Source: SG8-32-3 sp964514055 (lineage in GTDB: Archaea > Thermoproteota > Bathyarchaeia > Bathyarchaeales > Bathycorpusculaceae). Taken from it: a DNA stretch of 64,000 nucleotides. This document shows positions 35,869 to 44,115 of the stretch, in pieces. A program made the position numbers and the translations under genes. The DNA is taken from positions 104,904 through 168,903 of the forward strand of contig CAZEPB010000002.1 of NCBI GenBank assembly GCA_964514055.1. The letters run 5' to 3'. How positions within the stretch are numbered: the first letter of the stretch is position 1; the number at the start of each line of letters is the position of its first letter. Below the pieces are notes generated by a model. It was not told the origin of the DNA. It saw only the letters and a list, made by a program, of their open reading frames with translations, and made no database searches.

Positions 35869-36396
35869 TTACAAATCAAAGATTTCATATTTTGGATAAA
35901 TCCGATTAATTCTACTATTACTTTCTACACAATACAGTCCAATAAGGCAGTCAACAGGCGCTTTTGTTTCATTAAAGCCTTTGTATCTAATAATGTTATT
36001 CCACACAAGTTTTTCTACGGGTCTTGATAAATTGCCAGTGAAAAAGATTCCAGATGCATGCGCTCTTGTGACAACAGAATATAATAAGACTTGTGCCAAA
36101 TTTTCTACACTTAACGAACCTGTACTTTTGCATTCAGCGAGAATGACCAGCGCTTTACCATTTTTCTTAATGAAGCTTACAACGTCTGGCTCCACATCCC
36201 AATTTTTGGCTTCGTCGAAAATTTCTTTATCGCTGACGGCGAAAGGGGAAAAGTCAACATTTCTTTTAACATACTTTGAAAGAGAACCCTTTCCATGTAA
36301 TATAATAGGATTCATAAAGGTGCTTACTTTGCGGTCCTGAAGTTTCTTCATCATCCACTTACAAACAATCTCTCTGATTTCTGTTTCTTCAATCAG
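35869..36396 (-). CDS. PD-(D/E)XK nuclease subunit of a restriction system (CTG start)
   Basis: The nuclease core is visible as EPDVVSF...LVILAECK: Asp71, Glu88 and Lys90 in the 175-residue numbering, followed by QVLLY (Gln102/Tyr106), a common helper motif of RecB-like nucleases. The longest ATG frame starts at 36354, but the frame extends upstream as LIEETEIREIVCKW to a CTG at 36396. AGGAGA lies 9 nt before this CTG and CTG overlaps the upstream stop as CTGA, so CTG is the likely start. It is downstream of the degenerate LAGLIDADG gene and close to a DNA methyltransferase. It probably supplies the cutting activity. Confidence 0.75.
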   Translation of the reverse strand: MIEETEIREIVCKWMMKKLQDRKVSTFMNPIILHGKGSLSKYVKRNVDFSPFAVSDKEIFDEAKNWDVEPDVVSFIKKNGKALVILAECKSTGSLSVENLAQVLLYSVVTRAHASGIFFTGNLSRPVEKLVWNNIIRYKGFNETKAPVDCLIGLYCVESNSRINRIYPKYEIFDL

Positions 36397-37562
36397 GGTA
36401 TATCTTCTCCTCTTGCTTTTCTAAATTTTTTGGAAATTTTCAGTATAGTCTTTTCCAAATCATTGTCCAAAACAAGCTGGGTGAGCGTGGACTGTAACTT
36501 TTGACAATATCTAACGCAGTATATCAAACTCGGCTCTTTTGCACGTTTTCCCTTTAACCATTTTTGAAGTCCTTTGATTGAATTGGGACCTGTATCATCT
36601 AATGAACAGCAGAATTGGCTTTGGGGCATGTTTATCTTTGATATTGCGCGATTAAGCCTCTGTTGATAATGAATTTTCATCTTCCATAAAGGCATCTCGA
36701 ATTTTCCCGCAAGGTCACCAATCCAAATTTTTAGTTTGTGTGGTCTCGGATTCGACCTTAGGCTTATATAATTTCCCGCTATTGGAATGCCCAGATTCTC
36801 CTGAAAAAAATTGCACAAGTTAACTGCTTTTCTAACAGTTGCTTGATATCTATCCTCATTTACCACATTATTTTTTATGTCAAATTTTATTCGGGCGTCA
36901 CGCCCACGTGGAGTGTTACCTTCTAAAGTTCCACAAACATCCGCTACTCCTCTTATGAAATCTTCTTTATCTGCTTGGTTTCCTTCTAATATTTTAAGAG
37001 GAACTGAGGGCATTCTCCAATATGCTTCCAAGTCATCAGGTCCTTTAGGTAAATTATATTCAGAAACCATTTTTTCCATAAGATAGGGGTCAAATTGAAT
37101 TTTAAAAGACGATGTTCTTATGTGAAAGTCTAACTGTCCATGACTTTGAGAAATATTCCTAAATTCTTGCTCCAACTTGTTTTTCAGGTCTGAAATTTGC
37201 TCTTGAACTCTCATAAAGTTCTGCTTATCATATTTCTTTTCATCTAGGAAATCATTGAAGCGGTTAGTGTTAAGGGGCTTCCATTTTCCCTTTTCATTTT
37301 TTCCAACAATGGGTGTTTTTAGTTTTGTTTTTGCGACAAGAAACTTCTCTATTACAATGGGCACTAAACCATGAGGTCGAATTGATGGATTTTCAGCCAG
37401 TTCTTCAGCGGTGAATTCATCTTCTTTGAGAGCTTCCAAAATATCTATCTGCCATCTTGGAATATCTCTAATGCCTATTTCAATCAACATGTAAGGAGAA
37501 TTAACAACTTTTAGGGTTCCTCGTGCCCATAGCATTCCTACTAAATAATCCATTATTGGCAA
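36393..37562 (-). CDS. Degenerate double-LAGLIDADG protein, candidate restriction specificity subunit
   Basis: This 389-residue protein carries two LAGLIDADG-like helices: LVGMLWARG (residues 7-15) and IRGVADVCG (203-211). Each is followed by alternating strands (ARIKFDIKNN, then after a helix GNYISLRSNPRPHKLKIWIG), as in homing endonucleases. The catalytic acidic residue at position 8 of each motif is replaced by Arg14 and Cys210, so it should bind but not cut DNA. A helical insert (about 100-140) is coiled-coil-like. It overlaps the PD-(D/E)XK gene and is divergent from the RHH-methyltransferase pair. Role as target-recognition partner of the nuclease is inference; the fold call rests on motif reading only. 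Confidence 0.65.
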   Translation of the reverse strand: MPIMDYLVGMLWARGTLKVVNSPYMLIEIGIRDIPRWQIDILEALKEDEFTAEELAENPSIRPHGLVPIVIEKFLVAKTKLKTPIVGKNEKGKWKPLNTNRFNDFLDEKKYDKQNFMRVQEQISDLKNKLEQEFRNISQSHGQLDFHIRTSSFKIQFDPYLMEKMVSEYNLPKGPDDLEAYWRMPSVPLKILEGNQADKEDFIRGVADVCGTLEGNTPRGRDARIKFDIKNNVVNEDRYQATVRKAVNLCNFFQENLGIPIAGNYISLRSNPRPHKLKIWIGDLAGKFEMPLWKMKIHYQQRLNRAISKINMPQSQFCCSLDDTGPNSIKGLQKWLKGKRAKEPSLIYCVRYCQKLQSTLTQLVLDNDLEKTILKISKKFRKARGEDIP

Positions 37563-37682
37563 GAGAGCACCCCGATGTGGAGAGATTTTAAATTATAGTC
37601 AATATGATTACCTTTAGTTTTATAAGTTTGCAGGGATAATGTATCTTAAAAGAGTATGTTGTGACACAATCGGGGGAAGAAA
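37563..37682. promoter_or_regulatory. Divergent promoter spacer of the restriction-modification island
   Basis: This AT-rich 120-bp spacer separates the minus-strand restriction genes from the plus-strand RHH-methyltransferase pair. TATA-like sequences are TTTTATAAGT near 37617 (plus) and AATCATATTGACTATAATTT (minus, about 37586-37605). The RHH protein is the obvious candidate to act here, as control proteins do in many restriction systems. Confidence 0.45.
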
Positions 37683-37838
37683 ATGGGAAAAAAAGTTCAA
37701 ATTACATTCACGAATGAACAATGGGATATAATTAAAGAGCTACGAGGTAGATTTGGAAACACCAATGCGGAAATAGTAAGAAATATAGTCATTGCATTTC
37801 TTTCGGAAAAAGCGTATATGAAGGGAACGAAAGATTGA
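37683..37838 (+). CDS. Ribbon-helix-helix (CopG-like) small regulator
   Basis: This 51-residue protein starts MGKKVQITFTNEQWDIIKEL, then RGRFGNTNAEIVRNIVIAFL and SEKAYMKGTKD. The beta strand VQITFT followed by two helices with a turn at GNTNAEI is the RHH fold. GGGGGAAG lies upstream as a ribosome site. Its stop overlaps the TTG start of the methyltransferase gene (TTGA), so the two are translationally coupled. It probably controls timing of the restriction-modification genes; that role is inference. Confidence 0.75.
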   Translation: MGKKVQITFTNEQWDIIKELRGRFGNTNAEIVRNIVIAFLSEKAYMKGTKD

Positions 37839-38668
37839 AAAAAATTTCAAAAAATCGTTTAAATGATTTGGATGGGGCGAAATGGTTATTGTATAGCAAA
37901 TCTGTATGGGGCGATATATGGTCATCTTCCGCTGATAAAACAGAACACCCTGCTCAATTTCCTGCAACATTGGTACAAAGGCTCTTGAAAATATTTACGC
38001 ATAAAGGAGATTTGATATTAGACCCCTTTTTGGGTTCGGGAACAACGCTTCTCACATGTAGAGCCATGAAAAGATATGGGATTGGTGTTGAGTTGAACCC
38101 TGAATATATCAATTTAGCGGAGTCAAGACTTGCTTATCGAACCTTAGATACCACAACAGAGCAAAAAGCAATTTGTGCTGATTCACGATATCTTAGTAAG
38201 TTGCCTGAGCTAAAAGCTTTCATGAAAAGACTTAGCAAAGAATACATAGATTTCATGGTTACTTCTCCACCCTACTGGGATGTTTTGCATGAATCTCGCA
38301 AAAAGACAGTTTTACCTCGCGAAAAACACCCTATTCAGTATAGCGAACTTGAACAGGATATCGGAAACATCCACAATTATCAAAGATTTTTGGAGTCACT
38401 TAGAAAAATTTTCAATGAAGTTTTTGTTTTGCTACATCCCAATAAGTATTGTGCAATCGTCACTATGGATATTAGAAAAAGGGATAAAGTGTATCCACTT
38501 CATTCGGACTTGACAAACGTGATGACTGATATTGGCTTCAGTTATCAAGATGTTATCATATGGAATAGAGACAGAGAATATAATTTCCTGCGTCCTATGG
38601 GATATCCCACAACTTTCATAGTTAACAGAGTGCATGAATACATATTGCTCTTTAGAAAGCCCAAATGA
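37835..38668 (+). CDS. DNA methyltransferase, N4-cytosine/N6-adenine type
   Basis: This 277-residue protein has the amino-methyltransferase motifs in the order X-I (HPAQFPATLVQRLLKIF, DLILDPFLGSGTTLLTCRAM), II (GIGVELNPEY), then IV (VTSPPYW near residue 148), so SAM binding precedes catalysis. TSPPYW favours N4-methylcytosine. No long target-recognition insert is present, so specificity may lie in the C-terminal third or the region between motifs. TTG start within a TTGA overlap with the RHH gene. It protects DNA from the neighbouring restriction genes. Low GC sets the island apart from the flanks. Confidence 0.88.
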   Translation: MKKISKNRLNDLDGAKWLLYSKSVWGDIWSSSADKTEHPAQFPATLVQRLLKIFTHKGDLILDPFLGSGTTLLTCRAMKRYGIGVELNPEYINLAESRLAYRTLDTTTEQKAICADSRYLSKLPELKAFMKRLSKEYIDFMVTSPPYWDVLHESRKKTVLPREKHPIQYSELEQDIGNIHNYQRFLESLRKIFNEVFVLLHPNKYCAIVTMDIRKRDKVYPLHSDLTNVMTDIGFSYQDVIIWNRDREYNFLRPMGYPTTFIVNRVHEYILLFRKPK

Positions 38669-38819
38669 TATTAACAATTCGTTCTGCAGCTTCTTTAATA
38701 ATAAATAAATGATAACAAACCCAATAGCTTCAGTGATTTCGCCCATCACCAAGTTGTGTCATGCTTAAATATGTGCTGAGGCTTCTTTTATTTTGGGTTT
38801 TAACTAGGAGTCTTGAGGG

Positions 38820-39098
38820 ATGCCTGCTATAGAAGTTGGCAGAGTATGTGTAAAAATGGCTGGTCGTGAATCTGGAAGAAAATGCGTCATAGTCGACGTC
38901 ATGGACAAAAGCTTCGTTCTGGTAACTGGACCAAAAACGGTCACAGGCGTTAAAAGAAGACGCGTAAACATCAACCATGTCGCGCCCACAGAAGACACCA
39001 TCCAAGTCAAAAGAGGAGCCTCCGACGAAGAGGTAACTCAGATGCTAGAGGCTGAGGGCAAACTGGAAGAAATGAAGGCAACCGCCGAACTGATGTAA
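38820..39098 (+). CDS. rpl14e: 50S ribosomal protein L14e
   Basis: This 92-residue protein shows the KOW-type L14e signature: AIEVGRVCVKMAGRESGRKC, VIVDVMDKSFVLVTGP and VKRRRVNINHVAPTEDTIQV. Length is normal for archaeal L14e. It sits upstream of cbf5 as in many archaea. A TATA-like GCTTAAATATG near 38762 may be its promoter. Confidence 0.94.
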   Translation: MPAIEVGRVCVKMAGRESGRKCVIVDVMDKSFVLVTGPKTVTGVKRRRVNINHVAPTEDTIQVKRGASDEEVTQMLEAEGKLEEMKATAELM

Positions 39099-39149
39099 AC
39101 TCTTAATACTTCAAACCTTCTTTTTCTAAACTTCAAGGAGAACCAGAAC

Positions 39150-40160
39150 GTGCCTAGAACCGCCCCTCCATGGGAAACCAAACGCGAACAACTCACCAAA
39201 GCAGAAGACACTACAGACCCCGCGTATGGGCATAAACCCAGCGAAAGACCAGCCTCGGAGTACATACGCTACGGCGTAATAAACCTGGACAAGCCCGCTG
39301 GACCCACAAGCCACGAAGTCGCCGCATGGACAAAGAAAATCCTGCACCTAACGCGGATAGGTCACGGCGGAACTCTAGACCCAAAAGTCACAGGAGTGCT
39401 GCCCGTCACCCTAGAGGACTCCACGAAAATCGTGCAGGCGCTTCTCCACAGCGGCAAAGAATACGTCTGCGTCATGAAACTTCACGGCGACGCCGAAGAA
39501 ACCCGCGTGAAAAACGTTCTGGCAGAGTTCCAAGACCAGATTTACCAGCGACCTCCACTGCGCTCTTCAGTCAAACGGCAACTGCGCACCAGACGCGTCT
39601 ACTACATAGACTTCCTCGAAATGGACGGACGCAATGTGCTTTTCAAGGTCGGCTGCGAAGGCGGAACCTACATACGCAAACTCTGCTACGACATCGGAGA
39701 AATCCTAGGCGTCGGCGCCCACATGCAAGAACTCCGCAGAACACGCGCAGGACCCTTCACGGAAAACACCGAAACCCTCGTGCGCCTACACGACGTGGCT
39801 TACTGGTTCTCAGAATGGGAACAACAGAAAGACCCGAAAATCCTGCACAAATTCATCCAACCCATGGAAACCGCGCTCGCCCTAATCCCAAAAATCGTTG
39901 TCAGAGACTCAGCCGTAGACGCCCTATGCCACGGCGCAAACCTCACCGCTCCCGGCATCTTAAAGCTTGAAACAGGCATCAAAAAAGGCGTGATGGCGGC
40001 GGTTTTAACCCTGAAAGGAGAAGCAGTAGCTCTGGCAAAGGCGCTTCTTTCCACCGAGGAAATCCTAGACTTAAGGCATGGAACCGTAGCCACTCTCCAA
40101 CGGGTCGTGATGCCCCGAGGCACCTACCCGAAAGTTTGGAAAAGCGGGAACGCGAAATGA
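39150..40160 (+). CDS. cbf5: tRNA/rRNA pseudouridine synthase Cbf5
   Basis: This 336-residue protein is the catalytic subunit of H/ACA RNPs. The catalytic aspartate is in RIGHGGTLDPKVTGVLPV; the TruB-like fold continues with KEYVCVMKLHGD, RPPLRSSVKRQLRTRRVYY and YIRKLCYDIGEILGVGAHM. The C-terminal PUA domain (about 250-330, KIVVRDSAVDALCHGANLTA) binds the guide RNA end. GTG start with AAGGAG 10 nt upstream. Its stop overlaps the ATG of the next methyltransferase gene (ATGA). Confidence 0.95.
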   Translation: MPRTAPPWETKREQLTKAEDTTDPAYGHKPSERPASEYIRYGVINLDKPAGPTSHEVAAWTKKILHLTRIGHGGTLDPKVTGVLPVTLEDSTKIVQALLHSGKEYVCVMKLHGDAEETRVKNVLAEFQDQIYQRPPLRSSVKRQLRTRRVYYIDFLEMDGRNVLFKVGCEGGTYIRKLCYDIGEILGVGAHMQELRRTRAGPFTENTETLVRLHDVAYWFSEWEQQKDPKILHKFIQPMETALALIPKIVVRDSAVDALCHGANLTAPGILKLETGIKKGVMAAVLTLKGEAVALAKALLSTEEILDLRHGTVATLQRVVMPRGTYPKVWKSGNAK

Positions 40161-40777
40161 CCGAAAAGCGAAAACGCGGCGCGGAACACTATTTTGCTGC
40201 GCTTCCCAAATCCGAAGCCAAGCTTGGATTAATCCGCACAACCCTGCGGGGCAACTCCTTCGAGTTCCTAACCGCCTCAAGCGTTTTCTCCAAAAAACGA
40301 GTTGACCTGGGAACCAGACTGCTCATCGAGGCGATGGCGCTCCCTGAAACAGGCGCTGTTCTGGACGTGGGCTGCGGCTACGGCGCCGTCGGCATAGTGG
40401 CTGCCACTTCCAACCCGCGGCTGCGCGTGGTCATGACGGATGTGAACGCGCGGGCTGTCCGCCTCGCAAGGCAAAACGTTGAAAAAAACAAGGTGCACAA
40501 CGCTGAAGTGCGATGCGGCTACTTGTACGAGCCAGTTAAAGAATTAGAATTCCGCTGCGTTCTCTCGAACCCGCCAGTGAGCGCGGGCATGGAAACCGTG
40601 AAAGCCATAATCACCCAAGCACCAAAAGTGATGGCACGAGAAGCTAATTTCCAGATGGTCATCCGCTCCAAAATCGGCGCAAAAACGTTGCCCTCTGTTT
40701 TCAACGCAACTTTCAACAACTGCACAGTTCTCGCGAGAAAAAGCGGCTACCGCGTCCTAATTGCTGAAAAACAGTAG
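40157..40777 (+). CDS. RsmC-like class I SAM methyltransferase
   Basis: This 206-residue enzyme has motif I VLDVGCGYGAVGIVAA, motif II VVMTDVNARAVRLARQN and motif IV LSNPPVSAG (NPPV). This NPPF/NPPV class modifies guanine N2 in RNA; the association with cbf5 suggests an rRNA or tRNA target. The ATG at 40157 overlaps the cbf5 stop as ATGA, which argues against the TTG at 40136. Confidence 0.88.
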   Translation: MTEKRKRGAEHYFAALPKSEAKLGLIRTTLRGNSFEFLTASSVFSKKRVDLGTRLLIEAMALPETGAVLDVGCGYGAVGIVAATSNPRLRVVMTDVNARAVRLARQNVEKNKVHNAEVRCGYLYEPVKELEFRCVLSNPPVSAGMETVKAIITQAPKVMAREANFQMVIRSKIGAKTLPSVFNATFNNCTVLARKSGYRVLIAEKQ

Positions 40778-40851
40778 CCCAAGCCTGCGCAAAGACTTAA
40801 TTCAAATTGAAAAACTATAATAAAAACGCGAAGCATGAATAAAAGCTCAGC

Positions 40852-40957
40852 GCCGGGGTCTCCTAGCCAGGTAGGGAGCAAGCCTGGAGATGGCATATAA
40901 GCACCAAATAGCTTGTGGCCTCTTGGGGCCGCGTGGGTTCGAATCCCACTCCCGGCG
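40852..40957 (+). tRNA. tRNA-Ser (GGA) with intron
   Basis: The acceptor stem GCCGGGG pairs with TCCCGGC (one G-T pair), discriminator G73. D-arm: TCCT/GGGA with the AGCCAGGTA loop; anticodon stem CAAGC/GCTTG; loop CT-GGA-G...A, giving anticodon GGA at 40886-40888. The variable arm is long (GGCC-TCTTGG-GGCC), and the T-arm is GTGGG-TTCGAAT-CCCAC. Long variable arm plus G73 identify serine. No CCA is encoded. A TATA-like ACTATAATAAAA lies about 30 nt upstream. Confidence 0.93.
40890..40909 (+). other. 20-nt tRNA intron at position 37/38
   Basis: Removing ATGGCATATAAGCACCAAAT restores a 7-nt loop (CTGGAGA) on a perfect 5-bp stem. The exon TGG can pair with intron CCA to form a relaxed bulge-helix-bulge, the substrate of EndA encoded at 23884-24438. 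Shifting the boundary by one base gives the same spliced product. Confidence 0.85.
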
Positions 40958-41074
40958 CTCTCAAAAACATCTGGGATTAACCTCCTGTATCAGGATATTT
41001 TGGTTTGACATTCTCGAAATCGCAAAGTTGGAGGAAACTTCTCTCAGTCTCAGGAGATTTTTTCGGTGAAACCT

Positions 41075-41335
41075 TCAACTTTCAGCAGCCGAGGCTTCTT
41101 CAGTTTCTCTTTTTAATAGCAGATTTTTCTTGACAAGGTCTTTAACTTCGTCTATAAATTCCCCGTTGCTTTCCAGATTCAAGAACGGTTTTCGCTGGTC
41201 TTCAAAGCCTTCTGGTAACTCGATCTTCAAAGTTATGAAAGGTTTTCCGATGGCCATTTCGAACTGTCTTTTTTCCTCTTCATATTCTTTTTTTGATGCA
41301 GATTTCTTTTCAAACCACTTTCTAATTTTCCACAT
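41075..41335 (-). CDS. Small charged protein in the anion-transporter operon
   Basis: This 86-residue soluble protein begins WKIRKWFEKKSASKKEYEEE and has a strand-like middle (GKPFITLKIELPEGFED) followed by helices. No family is recognised. It begins 8 nt after the transporter stop and so is probably the third gene of that operon. Confidence 0.6.
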   Translation of the reverse strand: MWKIRKWFEKKSASKKEYEEEKRQFEMAIGKPFITLKIELPEGFEDQRKPFLNLESNGEFIDEVKDLVKKNLLLKRETEEASAAES

Positions 41336-41343
41336 TTACCTCA

Positions 41344-42627
41344 CTAGCCCATTAATCCAAATCTAAAGATAAGATAGACGCTGGAAAAGCCCAATTGGAT
41401 GAGAGATGTAATTATGCCGATCTTGGCGAATTCGCCAAATTTCACTGAAATCTTTTCTCGCTTGAGCGTGCCAATTGCCATCATCATTACAGCACCGCTG
41501 AAGGGTGTGGTAGCGCCTCCAAGATTTGTCCCTAAGATCAAGCCAGACCATATAGCATTTAAGTTTAAGCCTGAACCAATTTGAGCGCCGATGATCGGTG
41601 TGAAAGTCAAAGCTACGGCTATGTTGCTGACAAACACGCTTGCAAGTCCACTAACCCATAACGTCATTTGAGTTGCAATAAGGGAGTTTCCTCCAGCAAC
41701 ATTGAAGAGTTGCATTGATATGTCGCTCAGGAACTGCGTACTTTCTAACCCACCTATGATGAACATGAATCCCGCGATGAAAAAAACTGTCTCCCAGTCT
41801 ATTTCCCTGAAGATCTCAGCTGGGTCCACCCTGCTAATTAACAAAGCAAGGATCCCGCAACCTAACGCTACAGCTTCGGGTCCAACGCCTAACGTGTCCA
41901 AAGTCAAGAAAAGAACAATCAAAATAACAAGAACGAAGGCAGACCTGTAAAAAATTTTCTTATCTTTTATACCCTCCCTAGGGTTGTATTCAGGCAACTC
42001 TTTTTTTTCGCCCAGTTTTGATCTAAAAACCAAGTAGAGCGCTGTAATGGTCAATGCCCACAACATTATTTCACATACGCCTAGGAAGATTAAGAAATCC
42101 ATGAAGCTTAATGATGATTCGATTCCAATAATCATGTTGCTTACTGACCCTATCAGCGTGCTTGTTCCGCCAAGATTTATCATAATGGCTGCGGACAGAA
42201 AGTATGGCGTTGGATTATAGTTCAGAAGCTTGGTTATCGTCACGGTGGCTGCTGCAACGAGTAACATCGCCGTTGGGTCGCTGAGAAACATTGAAACAAG
42301 GGCGGCAACGACGCAGATGGCAACGAACAATCTACCAGGGTTCCCACCAGAAAATTTTATGGCGTACAAGGCAAAAACGTTGAACAAGCCGCCTCTTTTG
42401 GCTACCTCTACAACAATCATGGTGCCGATTAAAAGCCCGAGAAGTCTAAAATCTATAAAGCCTAAAGCGTCTTGGTAAGTGAACGCGCCATACTGGATTC
42501 CAAACCAAGCAACGAGTAAAGCGCCAATTAAGGCGGCAACGGACAATGAAGTGAGTTCTAGGACTGAAATGAGAATTATCAGAACATAAATTAGGAGTAA
42601 AATCAGGACGATTGTGTCCATATTCAC
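41344..42627 (-). CDS. ArsB/NhaD/CitM-superfamily (SLC13-like) ion transporter
   Basis: This 427-residue protein has about 11 TM helices. The family core is seen in MFLSDPTAMLLVAAATVTIT, LGGTSTLIGSVSNMIIG and a second, inverted half with SNIAVALTFTPIIGAQIG and ILGTNLGGATTPFSGAVM. Members move arsenite, Na+ or dicarboxylates; nothing here settles the substrate. No ars genes are adjacent. Its ATG overlaps the stop of the upstream membrane protein gene by 4 nt. Confidence 0.88.
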   Translation of the reverse strand: MNMDTIVLILLLIYVLIILISVLELTSLSVAALIGALLVAWFGIQYGAFTYQDALGFIDFRLLGLLIGTMIVVEVAKRGGLFNVFALYAIKFSGGNPGRLFVAICVVAALVSMFLSDPTAMLLVAAATVTITKLLNYNPTPYFLSAAIMINLGGTSTLIGSVSNMIIGIESSLSFMDFLIFLGVCEIMLWALTITALYLVFRSKLGEKKELPEYNPREGIKDKKIFYRSAFVLVILIVLFLTLDTLGVGPEAVALGCGILALLISRVDPAEIFREIDWETVFFIAGFMFIIGGLESTQFLSDISMQLFNVAGGNSLIATQMTLWVSGLASVFVSNIAVALTFTPIIGAQIGSGLNLNAIWSGLILGTNLGGATTPFSGAVMMMAIGTLKREKISVKFGEFAKIGIITSLIQLGFSSVYLIFRFGLMG

Positions 42628-43157
42628 TCACTACTTTTATTCTTCTGCTTCATCTGCGCAAAATAGTCGGCAAACGAGTCTGCCTTGTCTTCGATGATCT
42701 TGTAAATTATCCTACCGATGTCATAGAGGAAGAGGATGATCAAACCAAGCCCAATGTAAACTGTTGCTGTTGACAAGTAAAATCCAACATCTTGAATGTT
42801 GGCTAAAAGCGGGGATACAGCCGTTACTACAAGCACTATAATTATTATGTAAGCAAATTCTCGTGCAGCCCTCTTAGGCGACCTTTCTTCTTTAACGCCT
42901 AACTTTTTCACTAGCGCGTCTGTTAATACATCGCCTAACACCATGGCGTCAGATAACGCACGTATCAGAAAGATGCCCAAAACAAGGATCGTGAGAATCC
43001 ACACGAGCAAGGAAGCTTGAGTATTAATTCCCGGAACAGTTAGACCCTCAAGTGTGGGTGGAACGAACACGCTTACTAACCAAAAAATAATTGCCATTAT
43101 GACGTTCGTTACTAGCCGAGGTAATCTGCGGCGGATTTCTTCTCCTTTAACTTTCAT
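42624..43157 (-). CDS. Four-TM membrane protein, first gene of the transporter operon
   Basis: This 177-residue protein has four TM segments (about residues 12-30, 45-66, 95-115 and 122-145) and a charged C terminus (YKIIEDKADSFADYFAQMKQ). The ATG at 43157 (MKVKGEEIRRRL) is preferred to the upstream frame start at 43256, which would prepend a non-conserved stretch. Function unknown, but the 4-nt overlap ties it to the ion transporter. Confidence 0.65.
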   Translation of the reverse strand: MKVKGEEIRRRLPRLVTNVIMAIIFWLVSVFVPPTLEGLTVPGINTQASLLVWILTILVLGIFLIRALSDAMVLGDVLTDALVKKLGVKEERSPKRAAREFAYIIIIVLVVTAVSPLLANIQDVGFYLSTATVYIGLGLIILFLYDIGRIIYKIIEDKADSFADYFAQMKQKNKSSE

Positions 43158-43429
43158 ATGAATAAACTCCGCTACCGAGGAAAGGAAAAATAAATTCCCT
43201 TCTATAGATTCCCGAAACGATAATAAAAGTATTGTCACGTTTATTTGCACACTCACACTTTTTCAGACTCGTTTATACAATTATAGTATAAATTTCTGGG
43301 TGCACAGCATTCTTTAGCTTCAAGTGGGGTAGAGACTGTGAATTTGCCTCTTATTGACGAGGTAATTGAGAATAAGTTTTATTCCTCGAAACTCTTCTAA
43401 TAGCTTTGAAAAAGAGGCGTGAACTGGAG

Positions 43430-43834
43430 ATGTCTGAAAAAGGTGTAGATGATGAAGATTATTTGATTCGAGCTATGCAAAAAGACCTCGATAGAATACT
43501 TACTGAAGAATCAGGTGATGCGGACTCCCAATTTACAAAATCACGAAGGGCTATGACGGCTGTTCTTGCGGAATCTGCCCAGACACAAAGACTATATTTT
43601 GTCGTAAGGTCGGTTCTTATGTCCTTGATAAGCGCCTTAATCTATTTTGTTGTGGTCTTGTATTTTGGTACAATCGACGCGGTTCAGGCGGCTTTCTTAG
43701 GAGTCTTCGTGTTTATTGTTGCGCTTGTTGTGTCTAGGCTGTTTGACAAGCAAATAGTTGCGGTGTCAAAGAAAATTATCAGCATTCTAAATAGGTATAA
43801 GAAAATAAGAGTGTTTGTTCTGAAGAGGCTTTAA
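43430..43834 (+). CDS. Two-TM membrane protein of unknown function
   Basis: This 134-residue protein has an acidic N-terminal part (KGVDDEDYLIRAMQKDLDRI) and two TM helices (about residues 58-78 and 84-104), then a basic tail. GAGGCG 11 nt upstream supports the ATG at 43430 rather than the TTG at 43406. It is divergent from the anion-transporter operon and may be functionally tied to it, but nothing shows this. Confidence 0.6.
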   Translation: MSEKGVDDEDYLIRAMQKDLDRILTEESGDADSQFTKSRRAMTAVLAESAQTQRLYFVVRSVLMSLISALIYFVVVLYFGTIDAVQAAFLGVFVFIVALVVSRLFDKQIVAVSKKIISILNRYKKIRVFVLKRL

Positions 43835-43975
43835 ACTCGCCATTCTTTTTATTAAATTCGATGTGGCATATTACAACTGATGCCGCAGAAGGACAGAGAT
43901 ATTGATAAATCTCCAGAAAGAGAAAACGCCAAAAAATTGGTGGAAATAACATGGAAAAAGTGATTTTTCAATAGT

Positions 43976-43992
43976 CACACTAATATAGTGTG
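43976..43992. promoter_or_regulatory. Perfect palindrome CACACTA-ATA-TAGTGTG
   Basis: 7-bp arms with a 3-nt spacer lie about 12 nt upstream of a TATA-like GTATATAAAGG (44004-44014), in front of the aIF1A gene. It looks like an operator or a strong promoter-flanking site. The rest of 43835-44115 has only a weak 27-codon frame. Confidence 0.45.
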
Positions 43993-44115
43993 CCACGAAT
44001 TTTGTATATAAAGGTCGGAATTCCTCAAGAAAGAGTCTTGCTTTTTCTTCGGATTGTTCTGATTGATGAATTATTGGCGCAATCTAATTGCGACTTGGTG
44101 AAGTGTTACAAAAAA

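Noticed and set aside
39326..39970. 214-codon Arg-rich ORF inside cbf5
   Set aside because: Arg/Pro-rich shadow caused by the base composition of cbf5; no start signal.
43880..43963. 27-codon ORF (MPQKDRDIDKSPERENAKKL...)
   Set aside because: No ribosome site and no promoter; composition is not distinctive.
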